Below, piece after piece: positions 1 to 8,260 of a stretch of DNA of 23,566 nucleotides; the first letter of the stretch is position 1; every line of letters starts with the position of its first letter. The position numbers were made by a program, and so were the translations under genes. This stretch comes from Prorocentrum cordatum (taxonomy: Eukaryota > Sar > Dinophyceae > Prorocentrales > Prorocentraceae), in the NCBI GenBank assembly GCA_963575745.1, contig CAUYUJ010002089.1, positions 70,001-93,566 on the forward strand, in the 5' to 3' direction. The notes beneath the pieces were generated by a model. The model saw only the letters and a list, made by a program, of their open reading frames with translations, was not told the origin of the DNA and ran no database searches.

Positions 1-189
1 ACACACATCATCTCTCGGAAACAAATGTAGTGAAAATAGTTCTTCAGTCGCAGCTCTCGCAGCAGACCAATCTCTGACGTCTCGATATTGTAGACGAATG
101 ATTATGCTGATTTTCTGTTCAGCGGTGTTCTCCCCAGCTCCGGGGCGCGCCTACAAGCCGACTTCAGGGAGAAAAACAAAATCGTACAT
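1..189. repeat. Satellite A monomer (edge of array)
   Basis: This is about one unit of the 177-bp satellite. Its first 70 bases closely match the monomer beginning at about 3063 (ACACACATCATCTC, then GTTCTTCAGTCGCAGCTC). It carries the monomer anchors GCAGCTCTCGCAGCAGACC near 50 and CCCCAGCTCCGGGGCGCGCC near 132. It runs straight into a half HP module. No gene is seen here. Confidence 0.75.
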
Positions 190-226
190 TAAAAACTGGA
201 AACCACAGGTAAACCGTCAACCTGGG
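190..226. repeat. HP hairpin module, left half, interrupted by retrotransposon copy 1
   Basis: GGTAAACCGTCAACCTGGG (208-226) is the left arm end and loop core of the HP module, preceded by an eroded ACTGG start. The right arm does not follow. A T-rich tract (GGGTTTTCGC) begins instead, and the matching right half appears at 2068-2104. The interval between is therefore an insertion. Confidence 0.7.
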
Positions 227-604
227 TTTTCGCACTCGCTCAGGTCACAGGTTCACAAAGCGATCCACGACTCGCCAAAAGCGAGACAGCGGACATCCTA
301 CACGAGATGCTAGCAGGCAAACGTCTCAATACGGGGAGCGCAGCTCCACGATACAAGAAGTTACCGACTCAGGTGGGACATGCATCACGCTGACACGTAG
401 TAGCTTTGTAAGGTGAGAGCTCCACTGTCCCAATACCAGCACGATGCCAGCCGACAGGCGGACCAGACATAAGAAAGGATGAATGAAAGAGCGGCACACC
501 ATTACCCTCTTTGAACGCAATCCCACATCGACTGCACCACATCGAACAACTGCTCCCAGAGTTCCACTGCCCCTCGCCGAATGTCATCGGAGATCCACTC
601 GCAC

Positions 605-883
605 TCAGTCATGGACCAGACGTTTTGGCACATCGAACGAAAACTTCCACACAGGAGAGCTTCGGCCCACGAGTCCACCAAAAGATCCTTGAAGTTCAGA
701 GCAACGGAGGAGAGCCAACACGAAATCAGCAACCCAAGAACCCTGCGCTTGCGAAAAATCACCATCACTCGAGCTGTCGCCCTCGGATTCCTCGGATTTC
801 ACTGGAAACAATCCCACGTATGAGAGAAACATTTCCTCTGTAACATGGGGCCGAGGGAGAAGCGTGGCCCCATCTTTCGCCAC
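605..883 (-). CDS. Unrecognised open frame, acidic segment, in copy 1
   Basis: This 92-codon minus-strand frame directly follows the 884-1204 frame. It contains an acidic Ser-rich patch (SEESEGDSSSDGDF) and a hydrophobic stretch (WVADFVLALLRC). An overlapping frame at 502-768 reads on from the same region and contains MTECEWISDD. That weakly recalls the TECEL/TEAEL motif at the end of the RNase H-like region of copies 2 and 3. If that similarity is real, this is the decayed C-terminus of a related LINE. I cannot confirm it by eye. Confidence 0.25.
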   Translation of the reverse strand: MAKDGATLLPRPHVTEEMFLSYVGLFPVKSEESEGDSSSDGDFSQAQGSWVADFVLALLRCSELQGSFGGLVGRSSPVWKFSFDVPKRLVHD

Positions 884-1204
884 CTATGGCACTGATCCTG
901 CCGCAGCTCTAGTGTCATTTGAGCCTCCAGCACGCCCTGAGGGAGAACTGCCGAAAGCTGAACTATGAGAAGTGGGATCTTTGAGAAGAACTGCCAAACT
1001 ATGAAAAGAACTGCCGAAAGCTGAACTATGAGAAGAGCTGCCGAAGGCTGAACTATCAGTCTGAACCGATCGCTTGAACGAGTACCGCTTCATTCGCAAG
1101 GGGCGCGAAGGGATCGCAACCTTGCATATGGGGGGGCCGACCGACTCGGATGACTCCGGATGAGCAACAGCAATTGAATCAGGAACCACCCCCTGGGGAG
1201 ACAA
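884..1204 (-). CDS. Open frame with SSAFGSS repeats in copy 1
   Basis: This 106-codon minus-strand frame has a low-complexity C-terminal half built of repeated SSAFGSS(S/F)H units. They are encoded by 27-bp direct repeats with core GCTGAACTATGAGAAG at about 945-1062 of the plus strand. A basic stretch (RPLRMKRYSFKR) precedes the repeats. There is no recognisable domain. The next minus-strand frame (605-883) starts immediately after, so the two could be parts of one frame broken by stops. Function is unknown and coding status is doubtful. Confidence 0.3.
   Translation of the reverse strand: MSPQGVVPDSIAVAHPESSESVGPPICKVAIPSRPLRMKRYSFKRSVQTDSSAFGSSSHSSAFGSSFHSLAVLLKDPTSHSSAFGSSPSGRAGGSNDTRAAAGSVP
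945..1062. repeat. 27-bp tandem direct repeats
   Basis: Three good copies of a unit containing CTGCCGAAAGCTGAACTATG, plus one degenerate copy, lie in this interval. The unit is 27 bp, a multiple of three, so the minus-strand reading frame is kept and gives the SSAFGSS peptide repeat. Confidence 0.7.
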
Positions 1205-1257
1205 TTTTTGATGTCCAACGTCTCCGACATCAAAGCGGACCTTCTTCCAAAACTTCC

Positions 1258-1308
1258 CATTCAGATTCCGATTCTGGGACTCGGAGTCCCAGAATCGGAA
1301 TCTGAATG
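1258..1308. repeat. Perfect 51-bp palindrome (25-bp arms, 1-nt centre)
   Basis: The left arm at 1258-1282 (CATTCAGATTCC...GGGACTC) is exactly complementary to the right arm at 1284-1308 (GAGTCCC...GGAATCTGAATG), with a single G at 1283 between them. I checked all 25 pairs. It lies in the middle of copy 1 and ends the minus-strand Ser/Pro-rich frame. Confidence 0.9.
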
Positions 1309-1647
1309 TGAACTCGCCCCAGCTTCTGGATAGCGCGGCCCATTCGCAGCAACCTTCGGAGCAGCGACAGGCAACGGGGAGGCCGAGACATCAACTTGGG
1401 TATCCTCTGCAAAGGTAACACGAGGGAACGGCCATCCCAGCATCGCGAAATCTGTCTCGGCCTGACGACAAGTCGCAAGGCGGATCCTTCGCACCTTTCG
1501 CCAGCTCGCCCGAGAGGAAGACACGGGAATGTGGGGCAGCAGCGGACTGCCATCAGGCACATGCGCAGACAGAGTCACGAGATCTTGCAAGAAAAATACA
1601 GACATCGATGCGGCAAGTGGGGCGCCACACAAGGGAGGGGCACACAC
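1261..1647 (-). CDS. Unrecognised Ser/Pro-rich open frame in copy 1
   Basis: This minus-strand frame of 128 codons most plausibly starts at the internal Met of MSVFFLQDL (residue 15). It is basic in the middle (WRKVRRIRLATCR) and becomes Ser/Asp/Pro-rich toward the end (SSHSDSDSGTPSP). It terminates inside a perfect 51-bp palindrome at 1258-1308. The other frame across the palindrome (SESEWEVLEE) stays open a few codons further, so the palindrome may have disrupted a longer frame. I do not recognise a domain. It could be the disordered N-terminal part of a retrotransposon ORF or a chance frame in GC-rich DNA. Confidence 0.3.
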   Translation of the reverse strand: MCAPPLCGAPLAASMSVFFLQDLVTLSAHVPDGSPLLPHIPVSSSRASWRKVRRIRLATCRQAETDFAMLGWPFPRVTFAEDTQVDVSASPLPVAAPKVAANGPRYPEAGASSHSDSDSGTPSPRIGI

Positions 1648-2067
1648 AGCACAAGCAGAAACTTGTCAAATTGGCAAGGGACAACGAGGAGGAAATAATA
1701 GACAGCACGATCAGCACACACAATGAGCACAACTGTAATGACGCCTGAGAAATCCAACCCACTGTCGTCCAACTTTTCGTCGGAAAAGCACAAAGAAGAC
1801 AAGAAGACTACAAATAGACGTGCGGGGTGCAATCGATGCGCCACCAAAGGGTGCGCACAGTAGGCGGAAGAACGATGCACAGATGCCAGTGGCGACACTG
1901 GCTGTGCCAGGTGCCGAGCCCCGATCGACATGTACAGCAATGGGAGCACCGGGCAACCGCAAAAACGGCCCGCGGGCGGGGGGCCAGCAGCACTGACCGC
2001 ACGACGCGGCTCGAGTACGAGGGGGCCCCAGCGGTGAGGCCAAGACTGCGGGGAGGAGTTCCCGCAA

Positions 2068-2104
2068 CAACCTCGGTTACCTCCGGGGGCCCGTAGAGCT
2101 TCCT
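2068..2104. repeat. HP hairpin module, right half (type I)
   Basis: CAACCTCGGTTACC, then TCCGGGGGCCCGTAGAGC, is the right arm and tail of a type I HP (consensus GGTTACCGCCGGGGGACTCG, then TAGAGCTTCC). It completes the half module at 190-226. The following GTCATATATA matches the D module that normally follows type I HP. Confidence 0.75.
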
Positions 2105-2167
2105 TGTCATATATATATATATATATATATATATGTGCGTGTGTGTACTGATTCATATATATATATA
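2105..2167. repeat. AT/GT microsatellite
   Basis: An (AT)n run at about 2109-2134 is followed by GTGTGTGT and a second (AT)n near 2155-2167. It sits where the D module (TGACAATATATAGTGTGG) is expected, so the microsatellite probably grew from that seed. Confidence 0.85.
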
Positions 2168-2359
2168 CGGCATGAAAGCGGCAGTATCGCATTCAGCGCG
2201 CGCGAGGGCGCGCGGCTTCATAGAAATGTGCTCGAACGCTTCTTAGCTTGCCCACGGCTCGAGTTCAGTCGAGACAAGCACGCGCAAGAAAGCGCACGTA
2301 TGTTTGAAGAAAAAATGCGAATCTTAAGAAGCTCGCCGCGCGAAGAGCTTGCCAGCTTG
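2168..2359. other. Unassigned spacer
   Basis: This stretch includes a GC-rich patch (GCGCGCGCGAGGGCGCGCG, near 2199) that can fold on itself. An 82-codon plus-strand frame spans it but starts in the microsatellite and shows no domain. I see no supported gene. Confidence 0.4.
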
Positions 2360-2678
2360 GTAGCTGTCTGCAGAGCACGGTAGAAGATCGATCTCAGACG
2401 TCTCGACACTCCAAACTAGCGCCCGTGATCTGTTCCATTCGAATGGTGTGCTCCCCAGCTCCGTAGTTTGCCGACAGCCGAATTAAATAGAGAAAACCAA
2501 CACCGCCTCTCCAAGATTTGAAGAGTGCAGATAATTTGTCGGTCGCAGCTCTGGTAGCAGACCGATCCCAAGCGTCTAGATGCTGCAGACTAGCGCTTCG
2601 CAGCATTTCCTGTCAATTGGTGTATATCTCAACTGCGCAGCTAGCCTACAGCTCGATTGGGTAGAGAAACCAAGCATC

Positions 2679-2756
<78 letters not shown>

Positions 2757-3599
2757 CACGAGTAGCGTTTCAGTCGCAGCTCTGGTAGCAGATCGATCTC
2801 AGACGTCTCGACACTGTAGGCGAGTATTCCTGGTCATTTCCTGCTGAACAGTGTGCTTCGCAGCTCCGTAGCCTGCCTACAGCTCGACGTAAATAGACAT
2901 CGCCTCTAAATAATGACAAGAATGCAAATGGACCCTTGGGCGGAGCTCTGATAGCAGACCGACCCCAAGCGTCTAGATGCTAGACTAGCGCTCCTCAGCA
3001 TTCCTGTCGATTGGTATATCACACCTTCGTAGCTAGCCTACAGCTCGAATGAAGTAGAGAAAACACACATCATCTCCCGCAAAAAATTGCAGAGCCCGAC
3101 GAGTTCTTCAGTCGCAGCTCTGGTAGTAGATCGATCTCAGACGTCTCGATACTTCAGGCGAATGTTCCTGATCATTTCCTGCTGAACGGCGTGCTTCCCA
3201 GCTCCGTAGCTTACCTCCAGCTCGAATTGAATAGACAAAACCACATCACCACTCAAAAAAATGAAAGGGTGCAAATACTTGTTTGGTCGCAGGTCTGGTA
3301 ACAGACCGATATCAGACGTCTAGATACTTAAGACGGGCGCTCCTCAGCATTTCCTGTTGAACGGTGTGCTTCCGAGCTCCGTAGCTCGCCTGCAGCTCGA
3401 ATTAAATAGAGAAAACCCTCCTCGTTTCTCAAACTACTTGCAGAGTACAAATAATTGTTTGGTCCCAGCTCTGGTAGAAGGCCGACCTCAGGCATCTAGA
3501 TACTTTAAACTACCGCTTCGGATGACTCTCCTGCGATTGTTGTGCCGAGCAGCTCTGCGGCTCATCTATTGCTCGAGTTAAGTTTAGAAAACCGACAGC
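2360..3599. repeat. Satellite A array, seven diverged monomers
   Basis: The anchor CAGCTCTGGTAGCAGACCG or a close variant recurs at about 2363, 2544, 2777, 2942, 3114, 3289 and 3467. Spacing is 165-180 bp, except where a microsatellite lengthens one unit to about 233 bp. A second anchor, CAGCTCCGTAGC followed by CTACAGCTCGA and AATAGAGAAAACC, recurs in phase. This subfamily differs from the A monomers after 14.9 kb (for example TCAGACGTCTCGA versus TCAGACCTCTGGA) but is clearly homologous. Confidence 0.85.
2681..2755. repeat. (CT)20 followed by A34
   Basis: An uninterrupted CT run (2681-2721) abuts 34 adenines (2722-2755) inside one satellite monomer. It could be replication slippage or the tail of a retroposed transcript. 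No retroposed body is visible next to it. Confidence 0.95.
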
Positions 3600-3860
3600 A
3601 CCTGTCAAGATGACACTGAACACCCGATCCCGCCTGGGTGCTCTCTGAAAGTGACATCCACCCGATCGACATGATATCGAGATGGCGAGCGGAATGAGAT
3701 CAGAGCCGGGGAAAATTAAAGCTCTAACGAATTTTTGAATTTCGAAAACACGATTTTCAACTGGCCCTGCCGTCGATATTTTTCGAGCCAACTAGCCCGC
3801 CAGCGCGCCCGAATTACTCTTAAGCTTCGCCGCTTCGCTCTTAGGGAAGCTCTACGCGTC
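3600..3860. repeat. Satellite module B (diverged copy)
   Basis: It matches other B modules in order: CCGATCCCGCC, CACCCGATCGA, GAGATGGCGAGCGG, AAGCTCTAACGAATT, ATTTTCAACTGGCC, GAGCCAACTAG, and TTACTCTTAAGCTT...GGGAAGCTCTACG. The last piece is the secondary hairpin also seen at about 15889 and 20785. Confidence 0.8.
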
Positions 3861-4135
3861 AAATTGCAGAGCGCAAATAGATCGCCATGCGTCTCCGCAG
3901 GTCCTCGGCGGGCACAATCGCAGCGGGTTGCTTGAGGCCGCAGCGCGTCACGGGAAGTGCCTTCCTACTCGCCCCAAATCCGCGCGCCTGAAACCTCGAA
4001 TGAGCAGCGTCTCCACAGGTCCTTCGAAGCTCCTTTCTCGTGCGCTTCCCAGAACTCGATGCTCGCTTTCAAGCGTCCCCCGATACGTGTTCCCGGATAG
4101 CTCCTTAGAGCTACGTCCGAGTTCGTAGATTACAA
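3861..4135. other. Unassigned GC-rich spacer
   Basis: It contains a short duplicated phrase (CGTCTCCGCAGGTCCTCGG at about 3889 and CGTCTCCACAGGTCCTTCG at about 4009). It lies between B and an inverted C module. Small plus-strand frames here have no recognisable domain. I see no gene. Confidence 0.4.
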
Positions 4136-4503
4136 GCCTGGGCCACAGAACAACGTACCTCGTGGAGCTCTCCGGCATAGATGAGCTAGAGGAATTCCAG
4201 CGGGGGGTGGAGCTAATTGACCCACCCGGCCCGGGCGGACAACGTGGCAACCTGGGGTCGGTCTTTGGAAGATTGTGAGAGATTCGACCGTTCGTTTTGA
4301 GAACCAAGATTTTTCGCCTCTGTAGCAGGGCATGTTGCTTTTGCCAGTGAAGTTCTCAGGCCCGTAGCTCCAGTATTACTGCCACGATAATTGGGGGAAC
4401 CGACTTCGGTTTAAAACCGAAAAACTTGTATTTTTTCGAATTTTCAAGCTGATGCTGAAGAAAGCTTTCTCCATGTGTTCCGAGCAGCGCAACGCGTGCA
4501 AAC
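4136..4503 (-). repeat. Satellite module C, inverted copy
   Basis: On the minus strand it reads like C: GGTTCTCAAAACGAACGGTC, TTGTCCGCCCGGGCCGGGT and AAGTCGGTTCCC appear in the same relation as in the forward copies at 12691-12974 and 20938-21230. This is the only inverted stretch of the array in the window. Confidence 0.75.
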
Positions 4504-4653
4504 AGCTCTACGAGAGTCCCGGCGGTATCCTGGTTGACGGTTTACCGCCCGCTCCCAATAGAGCTCCTCGGCAATGAAGAGCTAGGAAATTTCTGGCGCG
4601 GTTTAAAGCTAGTGACTGGGTGCAGGTTACCACCGGGGACATCGTAGAGCTCC
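4504..4653. repeat. Back-to-back HP modules at an inversion point
   Basis: An inverted HP (4504-4549; AGCTCTACGAGAGTCCCGG, then TGGTTGACGGTTTACCGCC) faces a forward HP remnant (4615-4653; GGTTACCACCGGGGACATCG, then TAGAGCTCC). The forward remnant lacks the ACCGTCAACC core. Outer ends are inverted repeats of about 27 bp with mismatches. C modules diverge on both sides, so the satellite changes orientation here. Confidence 0.7.
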
Positions 4654-5256
4654 TCGCACACGTGAAAGTGATGTCAATGCAGACAGTAACCTGCCTGGGA
4701 TACCAGCTTGAAAACTCAATACATCATTTTTGGAGAGTCTAACGGAAAAAGAATTGAACAAATATTTTCAGTATAGCAGCTAGACACCTAATAATGTGCA
4801 AGCGAACGAGACAGTAACTCCTGCATGTATAAAAACTTCATTCGCCCCAAATGAATCGCCAAATTGCTTTGAATTTCGAGGGAACCTTTTTATTTTACTT
4901 CAAAACTCTCATTTTCGAAATCGGCCCCTGAAAGTGAATCGATAAAAATACTGCAGCTACAGCCCTGGGTCTTTCAACAGCGAACGCAGCGTGATCCAAT
5001 GATCACCAAAAACAATATACATCGCAAAACGAACAATCGAATCTCTTGCAATTTTGAAACCAACGCGAAGTCGGTCCCCCTACGTCTTCGAAAAGAAACA
5101 TCGCGGCTACGGACCAGAAAATTTGGCAGGCAGACGCGGCATGACCCACTACACGTGAGAAAAATACAGGCTCGCACAATGAAGTTTCAAATCTCTCACA
5201 ACGTTCGCCCAAACGACCCAAACTTCACACATTGTCCGCCCTGGCCGGGTCGGTCA
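4654..5256 (+). repeat. Satellite module C (long, diverged copy)
   Basis: It begins after the HP tail and ends with ACATTGTCCGCCCTGGCCGG just before the next HP, as other C modules do. The middle contains AAAACTTCATTC, TCGGCCCCTGAAAGTGAATC and AAATCTCTCACAACG. At about 600 bp it is twice the usual C length, so it probably holds an unidentified insertion around 4690-4850. No gene is seen. Confidence 0.6.
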
Positions 5257-5288
5257 ACTGGAAGCCATCGGCAAACCGTCAACCAGGT
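5257..5288. repeat. HP hairpin module, left half, 3' junction of LINE copy 2
   Basis: CTGGAAGCCATCGGCAAACC, then GTCAACCAGGT, is the left arm and core of HP. TTTTTTGCGGTTTGCGG follows instead of the right arm. On the minus strand this is an A-rich LINE end (CCGCAAAAAACC) joined to TGGTTGACGG. Confidence 0.7.
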
Positions 5289-5368
5289 TTTTTGCGGTTT
5301 GCGGTCTCGCGGCCAGGCCCTCACGGGGCAGCGAGCGGGCTCAGAAGAGCCAAGACAAACAGCCACAC

Positions 5369-5431
5369 TGCCGAGCCAGGATGGCAGAGGCATCAGCATC
5401 AGTGGCCTGCCGAGCCCGCAGGCGCAGGCAT
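5369..5431. repeat. Pair of 25-bp hairpins in LINE 3' part
   Basis: TGCCGAGCCAGGATGGCAG, then AGGCAT (5369-5393), and TGCCGAGCCCGCAGGCG, then CAGGCAT (5408-5431), belong to the TGCCGAGCCA-nnn-TGGCTTAGGCA family, 39 bp apart. Confidence 0.8.
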
Positions 5432-5544
5432 CACCAAAAGAAGAACTCCCGGGAGAGAGATCGCAGCGGCAAAACCGCCCCGCTTCCATCCTCAGACACT
5501 CGCCTGCACGGCCCCACTAACAGGGGCCCCGTCACGTGATCACG

Positions 5545-6516
5545 TAACGTCAGACACTCCAAACGAAGCCGAAAACTAGAACCGTGCCAATCGTGCCGAG
5601 CCACGGTGGCTATGGCATCCGAATACACAGTGCGTGAGAACAAATCCGAGAGACACCGTCAAGTGGCACCTCAAACGAGTCCGAAAAGAAAAAGAGAAAG
5701 GGCGACACACAGCCCAGCAATATCAAGTTCGATGCTACACACCGCCCACGAGACTGCCGGGCCAAGGTGGCCGAGGCATCAGGGATGAGAAATGCCGAGC
5801 CAAGGTGGCTTAGGCATGCCGAATCCACACGAGTCCGTGAATGAGAACAGTACTTGGCACTCCAAACGAGGCCGACAAGAAGAATAATGGGCGACGCACA
5901 GACCCGCAAAATCAAGTCCGAAGCCGAACACAGCGCGATGAGACTGCCGGGCCAGGCTGGCTGAAGCATCTAGAATGGAACGTGCCGAGCCAGTGCGGCT
6001 TAGGCATGTCTATGTCGAACACAGACGCTTGACTGACGTATGAGTGTGGCGCTCCAAAGAAGGCCGAAAAGAGAACGGGCGACACACAGCCCCACCGTAC
6101 GAAGCAAGAAGCTGATCACAGTGCCGCAGGACTGCCGAGCCAGGGTGGCCAAGGCATCAGGATTGACAAATGCCGAGCCAGTGTGGCTTAGGCATGCCTA
6201 AAACGAACACAAGACCAAGAAGGATATCAGAAGTGGCGCTCCAAACGAGGCCGAAAAGAGAATGGGCGACACACAGCCCCGCAATATCAAGTCGAAAAAA
6301 AACACCGTGCAACGAGATTGCCGAGCCAGGGTGGCTGAGGCATCTGAAGAGACAATTGCCGAGCCAGCGTGGCTTAGGCATGTCGAGGTAAGCTCCAAAT
6401 CGCGACCTGCAGCAGAAACGAAATTTCCATCACGCCAGTCCTCCAAAAAGTCGACCCTCCGAACGAGGATCAAAAGAAGGTTACCCGTGAATACCGAGCC
6501 AGGCTGGCTCAGGTAT
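5545..6516. repeat. Tandem repeat of about 188 bp carrying paired hairpins
   Basis: Hairpins of consensus TGCCGAGCCAnnnTGGCTTAGGCAT lie at 5594-5618, 5755-5779, 5793-5817, 5945-5969, 5983-6007, 6133-6157, 6171-6195, 6319-6343, 6357-6381 and 6492-6516. From 5755 they come in pairs exactly 38 bp apart, and the pairs recur every 186-190 bp. Between pairs lies a conserved spacer (GTGGCGCTCCAAACGAGGCC, GGGCGACACACAGCCCCGC, AATATCAAGT). The 6492 copy has TACC...GGTA instead of TGCC...GGCA, a change on both arms that keeps pairing. The array lies in the 3' untranslated part of LINE copy 2. Confidence 0.9.
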
Positions 6517-6593
6517 CAGGTACCTGCAGCACAAAGAACGGGAGAATATTATCCGCAGCAACGAAGTGGAGAATTTCACACACCATGATCGCG

Positions 6594-6996
6594 AGCCTGG
6601 CCGCAGCTTCGAGCTCGCACTCAGTCACAGACGATCGCGAGTCCAGGCCAAACGCCTCCTCCGCAATCGGTCGGCAACGTGACCTCCACGAACTTTCACC
6701 TCTTTTGGTCTTCTCCCTGTCACTGGACCTTACAAATTCTCCATCCAGTCACCACCCTCCACCAGCACCGATAGAGGAAACGCAGCCGTCGAATGAACCA
6801 CGGACTGCGATGAGTGTCTAACCTTCAATACATCGATTCTGCCGTTCCACCTGTTTTCTCGACATACCTGGTTTGTCACGCATCTCCCACGTCACTACAT
6901 CAGCTCGTGTGTTGCCTTCTCGATAAGAATGTTCCCATGTCCCTGCCCTATGCTGGTGCCCTACAACCATGCTTCCCACAAGAATTGCCCAGATAA
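6594..6996 (-). pseudogene. LINE copy 2: RNase H-like region, second part (frameshifted)
   Basis: Two frames are needed. From about 7000 to 6818 the minus strand reads WEHSYREGNTRADVVTWEM, the H/RE..N..AD motif of RNase H. Further on, another frame reads RGSFDGCVSS (Asp codon at 6788-6790), the first catalytic motif of RNase H, and is soon stopped. Then come AEEAFGLD and VTECELEAAARLA (about 6670-6600), the helix carrying the catalytic Glu. Canonical RNase H has these last two motifs first, so the order here is rearranged as in copies 4 and 5. Stops and frame changes make this a pseudogene. Confidence 0.7.
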
Positions 6997-7934
6997 TCAA
7001 TGATATGAGCCCTTTGCTGGTACCCCAAGCTTTGTACGTTCCATATTCCCCTCATCCAGCTTACCACCGTCATCGAGTCAACTTTAAGCTCCACCGCCAC
7101 CCCAACCCTATATTCAAACACAGTTTCGTTATCTAGATTTGCTGCAAGGCGTTTCGCTTGCTTCTCCCCCTCCTTCCTGTTGATATGGGTACCCTCCTCC
7201 TCTTCCTCTTCTCCACCTCTGCCCTGCTTTTCCTCAGGAAAGATGAATAGGTCTAGAACGCGACGCACATCAGACGTCAGTAGACAGGCCGTCACAAACT
7301 CCCTGTAGCCTTGGAAAGACCACTTGAGGTGGTGCCACCAATACGGACCACCCTCCTGTGTAAACCAGGAGTCCCACGGCACGAATCCGCGGCTCATGCT
7401 ACTGCACATACACCGTGTGATCTGCGCTATTCTCCCCCAGTTTTGTTCCGACGCAATAAGGCAATCCCGACGGTACGTCCATTCTCCCACACCATGCAAC
7501 ATGGCAGCCCTCGATATAGCATACGCCACTCCCTCACAACTGATACCACTTTCCTGGGTGTCACTCGGGCTCTCCTGCCCCCCCCGCCGGGCGGCCTTTG
7601 CAGGCCTCTCCACACCGCCCTCGGTTCCCTGACCGGGAGTCACGCCCACTTCGACACACGACCTCTTCCCACTCGCTCTCTGCATAGCTCTCTGGTTTAG
7701 CTTTCTTCTATTTGGCGCGTTCTCCTCCTGGCTCGAAGTGCGCGGACGATCTGACGGTCGAGCACAACACCTTGGGACAGCATACTGTGCGACGTCCATG
7801 GCCCAGTCCCATTGTTTGTTCACGAACCTCTGGACAACCTCCCCGTCAGCAGACGTGATGTTGTGTACACGGCCCACTCCTCCTCCTTCCTCTCCCCCCT
7901 TCCCGTCAATTTCGCCAGCAATCTGCCTCCCCAC
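6948..7934 (-). pseudogene. LINE copy 2: post-RT region and start of RNase H-like domain
   Basis: This 328-codon minus-strand frame is homologous to 13635-14615 of copy 5. Residues about 35-51 (QRFVNKQWDWAMDVAQY) match the post-RT segment of LINE proteins and copy 3 (EKVVRYNFEYAGEVSQY). A basic Ser/Gly-rich linker follows, then GEWTYRRD (about 150-157; GEWTYRRQ in copy 5, GEWTVQRD in copy 3). A W-rich segment (WWHHLKWSFQGYREF, about 199-213), a Glu run (232-237) and a basic stretch come next. VELKVDSMTVVSWMRG (Asp 286) is the DS motif of RNase H. The frame ends by frameshift just before the H/N..AD motif. The putative role is RNA removal from the RNA/DNA hybrid during insertion. Confidence 0.75.
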
Positions 7935-8260
7935 ACATGTAGCTGTTCAACCGTTAATTTATCCAGCGTTTTCCCCCCACGCGCATACAGAACAATACTC
8001 TGCATACAACTGGTATATCTCAAAGATCTATCTCTGCACGGAATACATCTACATCTGCAATAAGCAGCATCATGAAACCAAGCTCTGTCCGCCTTCTTGA
8101 GGCAGTCCGGCAAATCATAGTGCTCCGTGCACTCATCGTGAACCAGGACCCCCAGAGCAGACATTTTTTTCCCGCGGCAATCTGACCTCCTGCAACAGTA
8201 GTTCATCATACGGACTCCGGGTCTCCAGCATAGCAACCTCCGCCACCGTGAACTGCACAC
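7820..8260 (-). pseudogene. LINE copy 2: RT thumb/connection region
   Basis: This minus-strand frame of 146 codons follows the RT palm. SALGVLVHDE (about residue 34) matches the LG motif after the RT catalytic core. KADRAWFHD, RDRSLRYTSCMQS and IVLYARGGKTLDKLTVEQLH correspond to the conserved LINE stretch after the palm that ends in an LLYG...W.L pattern. The N-terminal 30 or so codons are probably out of the true frame, and the end (after EEEWAVYTTS) overlaps the next frame at 7934. A frameshift near 7850 is inferred. Confidence 0.65.

Larger units (their letters stand above)
227..2067 (-). mobile_element. Insertion inside HP module: putative LINE copy 1 (identity uncertain)
   Basis: This 1.84-kb block separates two halves of one HP module. 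A short sequence (CAACCT-n-GGT) is present on both sides, consistent with a target-site duplication of about 11 bp. Read on the minus strand it ends in a short A-rich stretch (GCGAAAACCC) joined to AGGTTGACGG, like copies 2, 4 and 5. It holds several short minus-strand open frames and a GC-rich minus-strand 5' part at about 1960-2060. I could not recognise reverse transcriptase or a convincing RNase H domain. A TECE motif near 600 weakly resembles the TECEL motif of copy 2. Assignment to the same LINE family rests on the insertion site and orientation, not on protein homology. Confidence 0.5.

Noticed and set aside
1575-2192. 205-codon minus-strand open frame
   Set aside because: It crosses the AT microsatellite (YIYIYIYI), an HP half and the element boundary, so it cannot be one gene. 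It has no domain.
2135-2383. 82-codon plus-strand frame
   Set aside because: It starts inside a microsatellite, is low in recognisable features and ends in satellite sequence.
3357-3581. 74-codon plus-strand frame in satellite A
   Set aside because: It is contained in tandem repeat units and not conserved in frame between adjacent monomers.
4999-5520. 173-codon plus-strand open frame
   Set aside because: It runs from satellite C through the HP half into the LINE 3' end and hairpins. It is chance openness on the strand opposite the element.
5369-6516. CRISPR-like array
   Set aside because: The hairpins are paired at 38 bp with conserved, not variable, spacers and a 188-bp period inside a LINE 3' part. 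There are no cas-like genes, and the context is eukaryotic.
7311-8100. Plus-strand frames of 102-129 codons over the RT/RNase H region
   Set aside because: These are shadows of the minus-strand LINE protein and show no domain.
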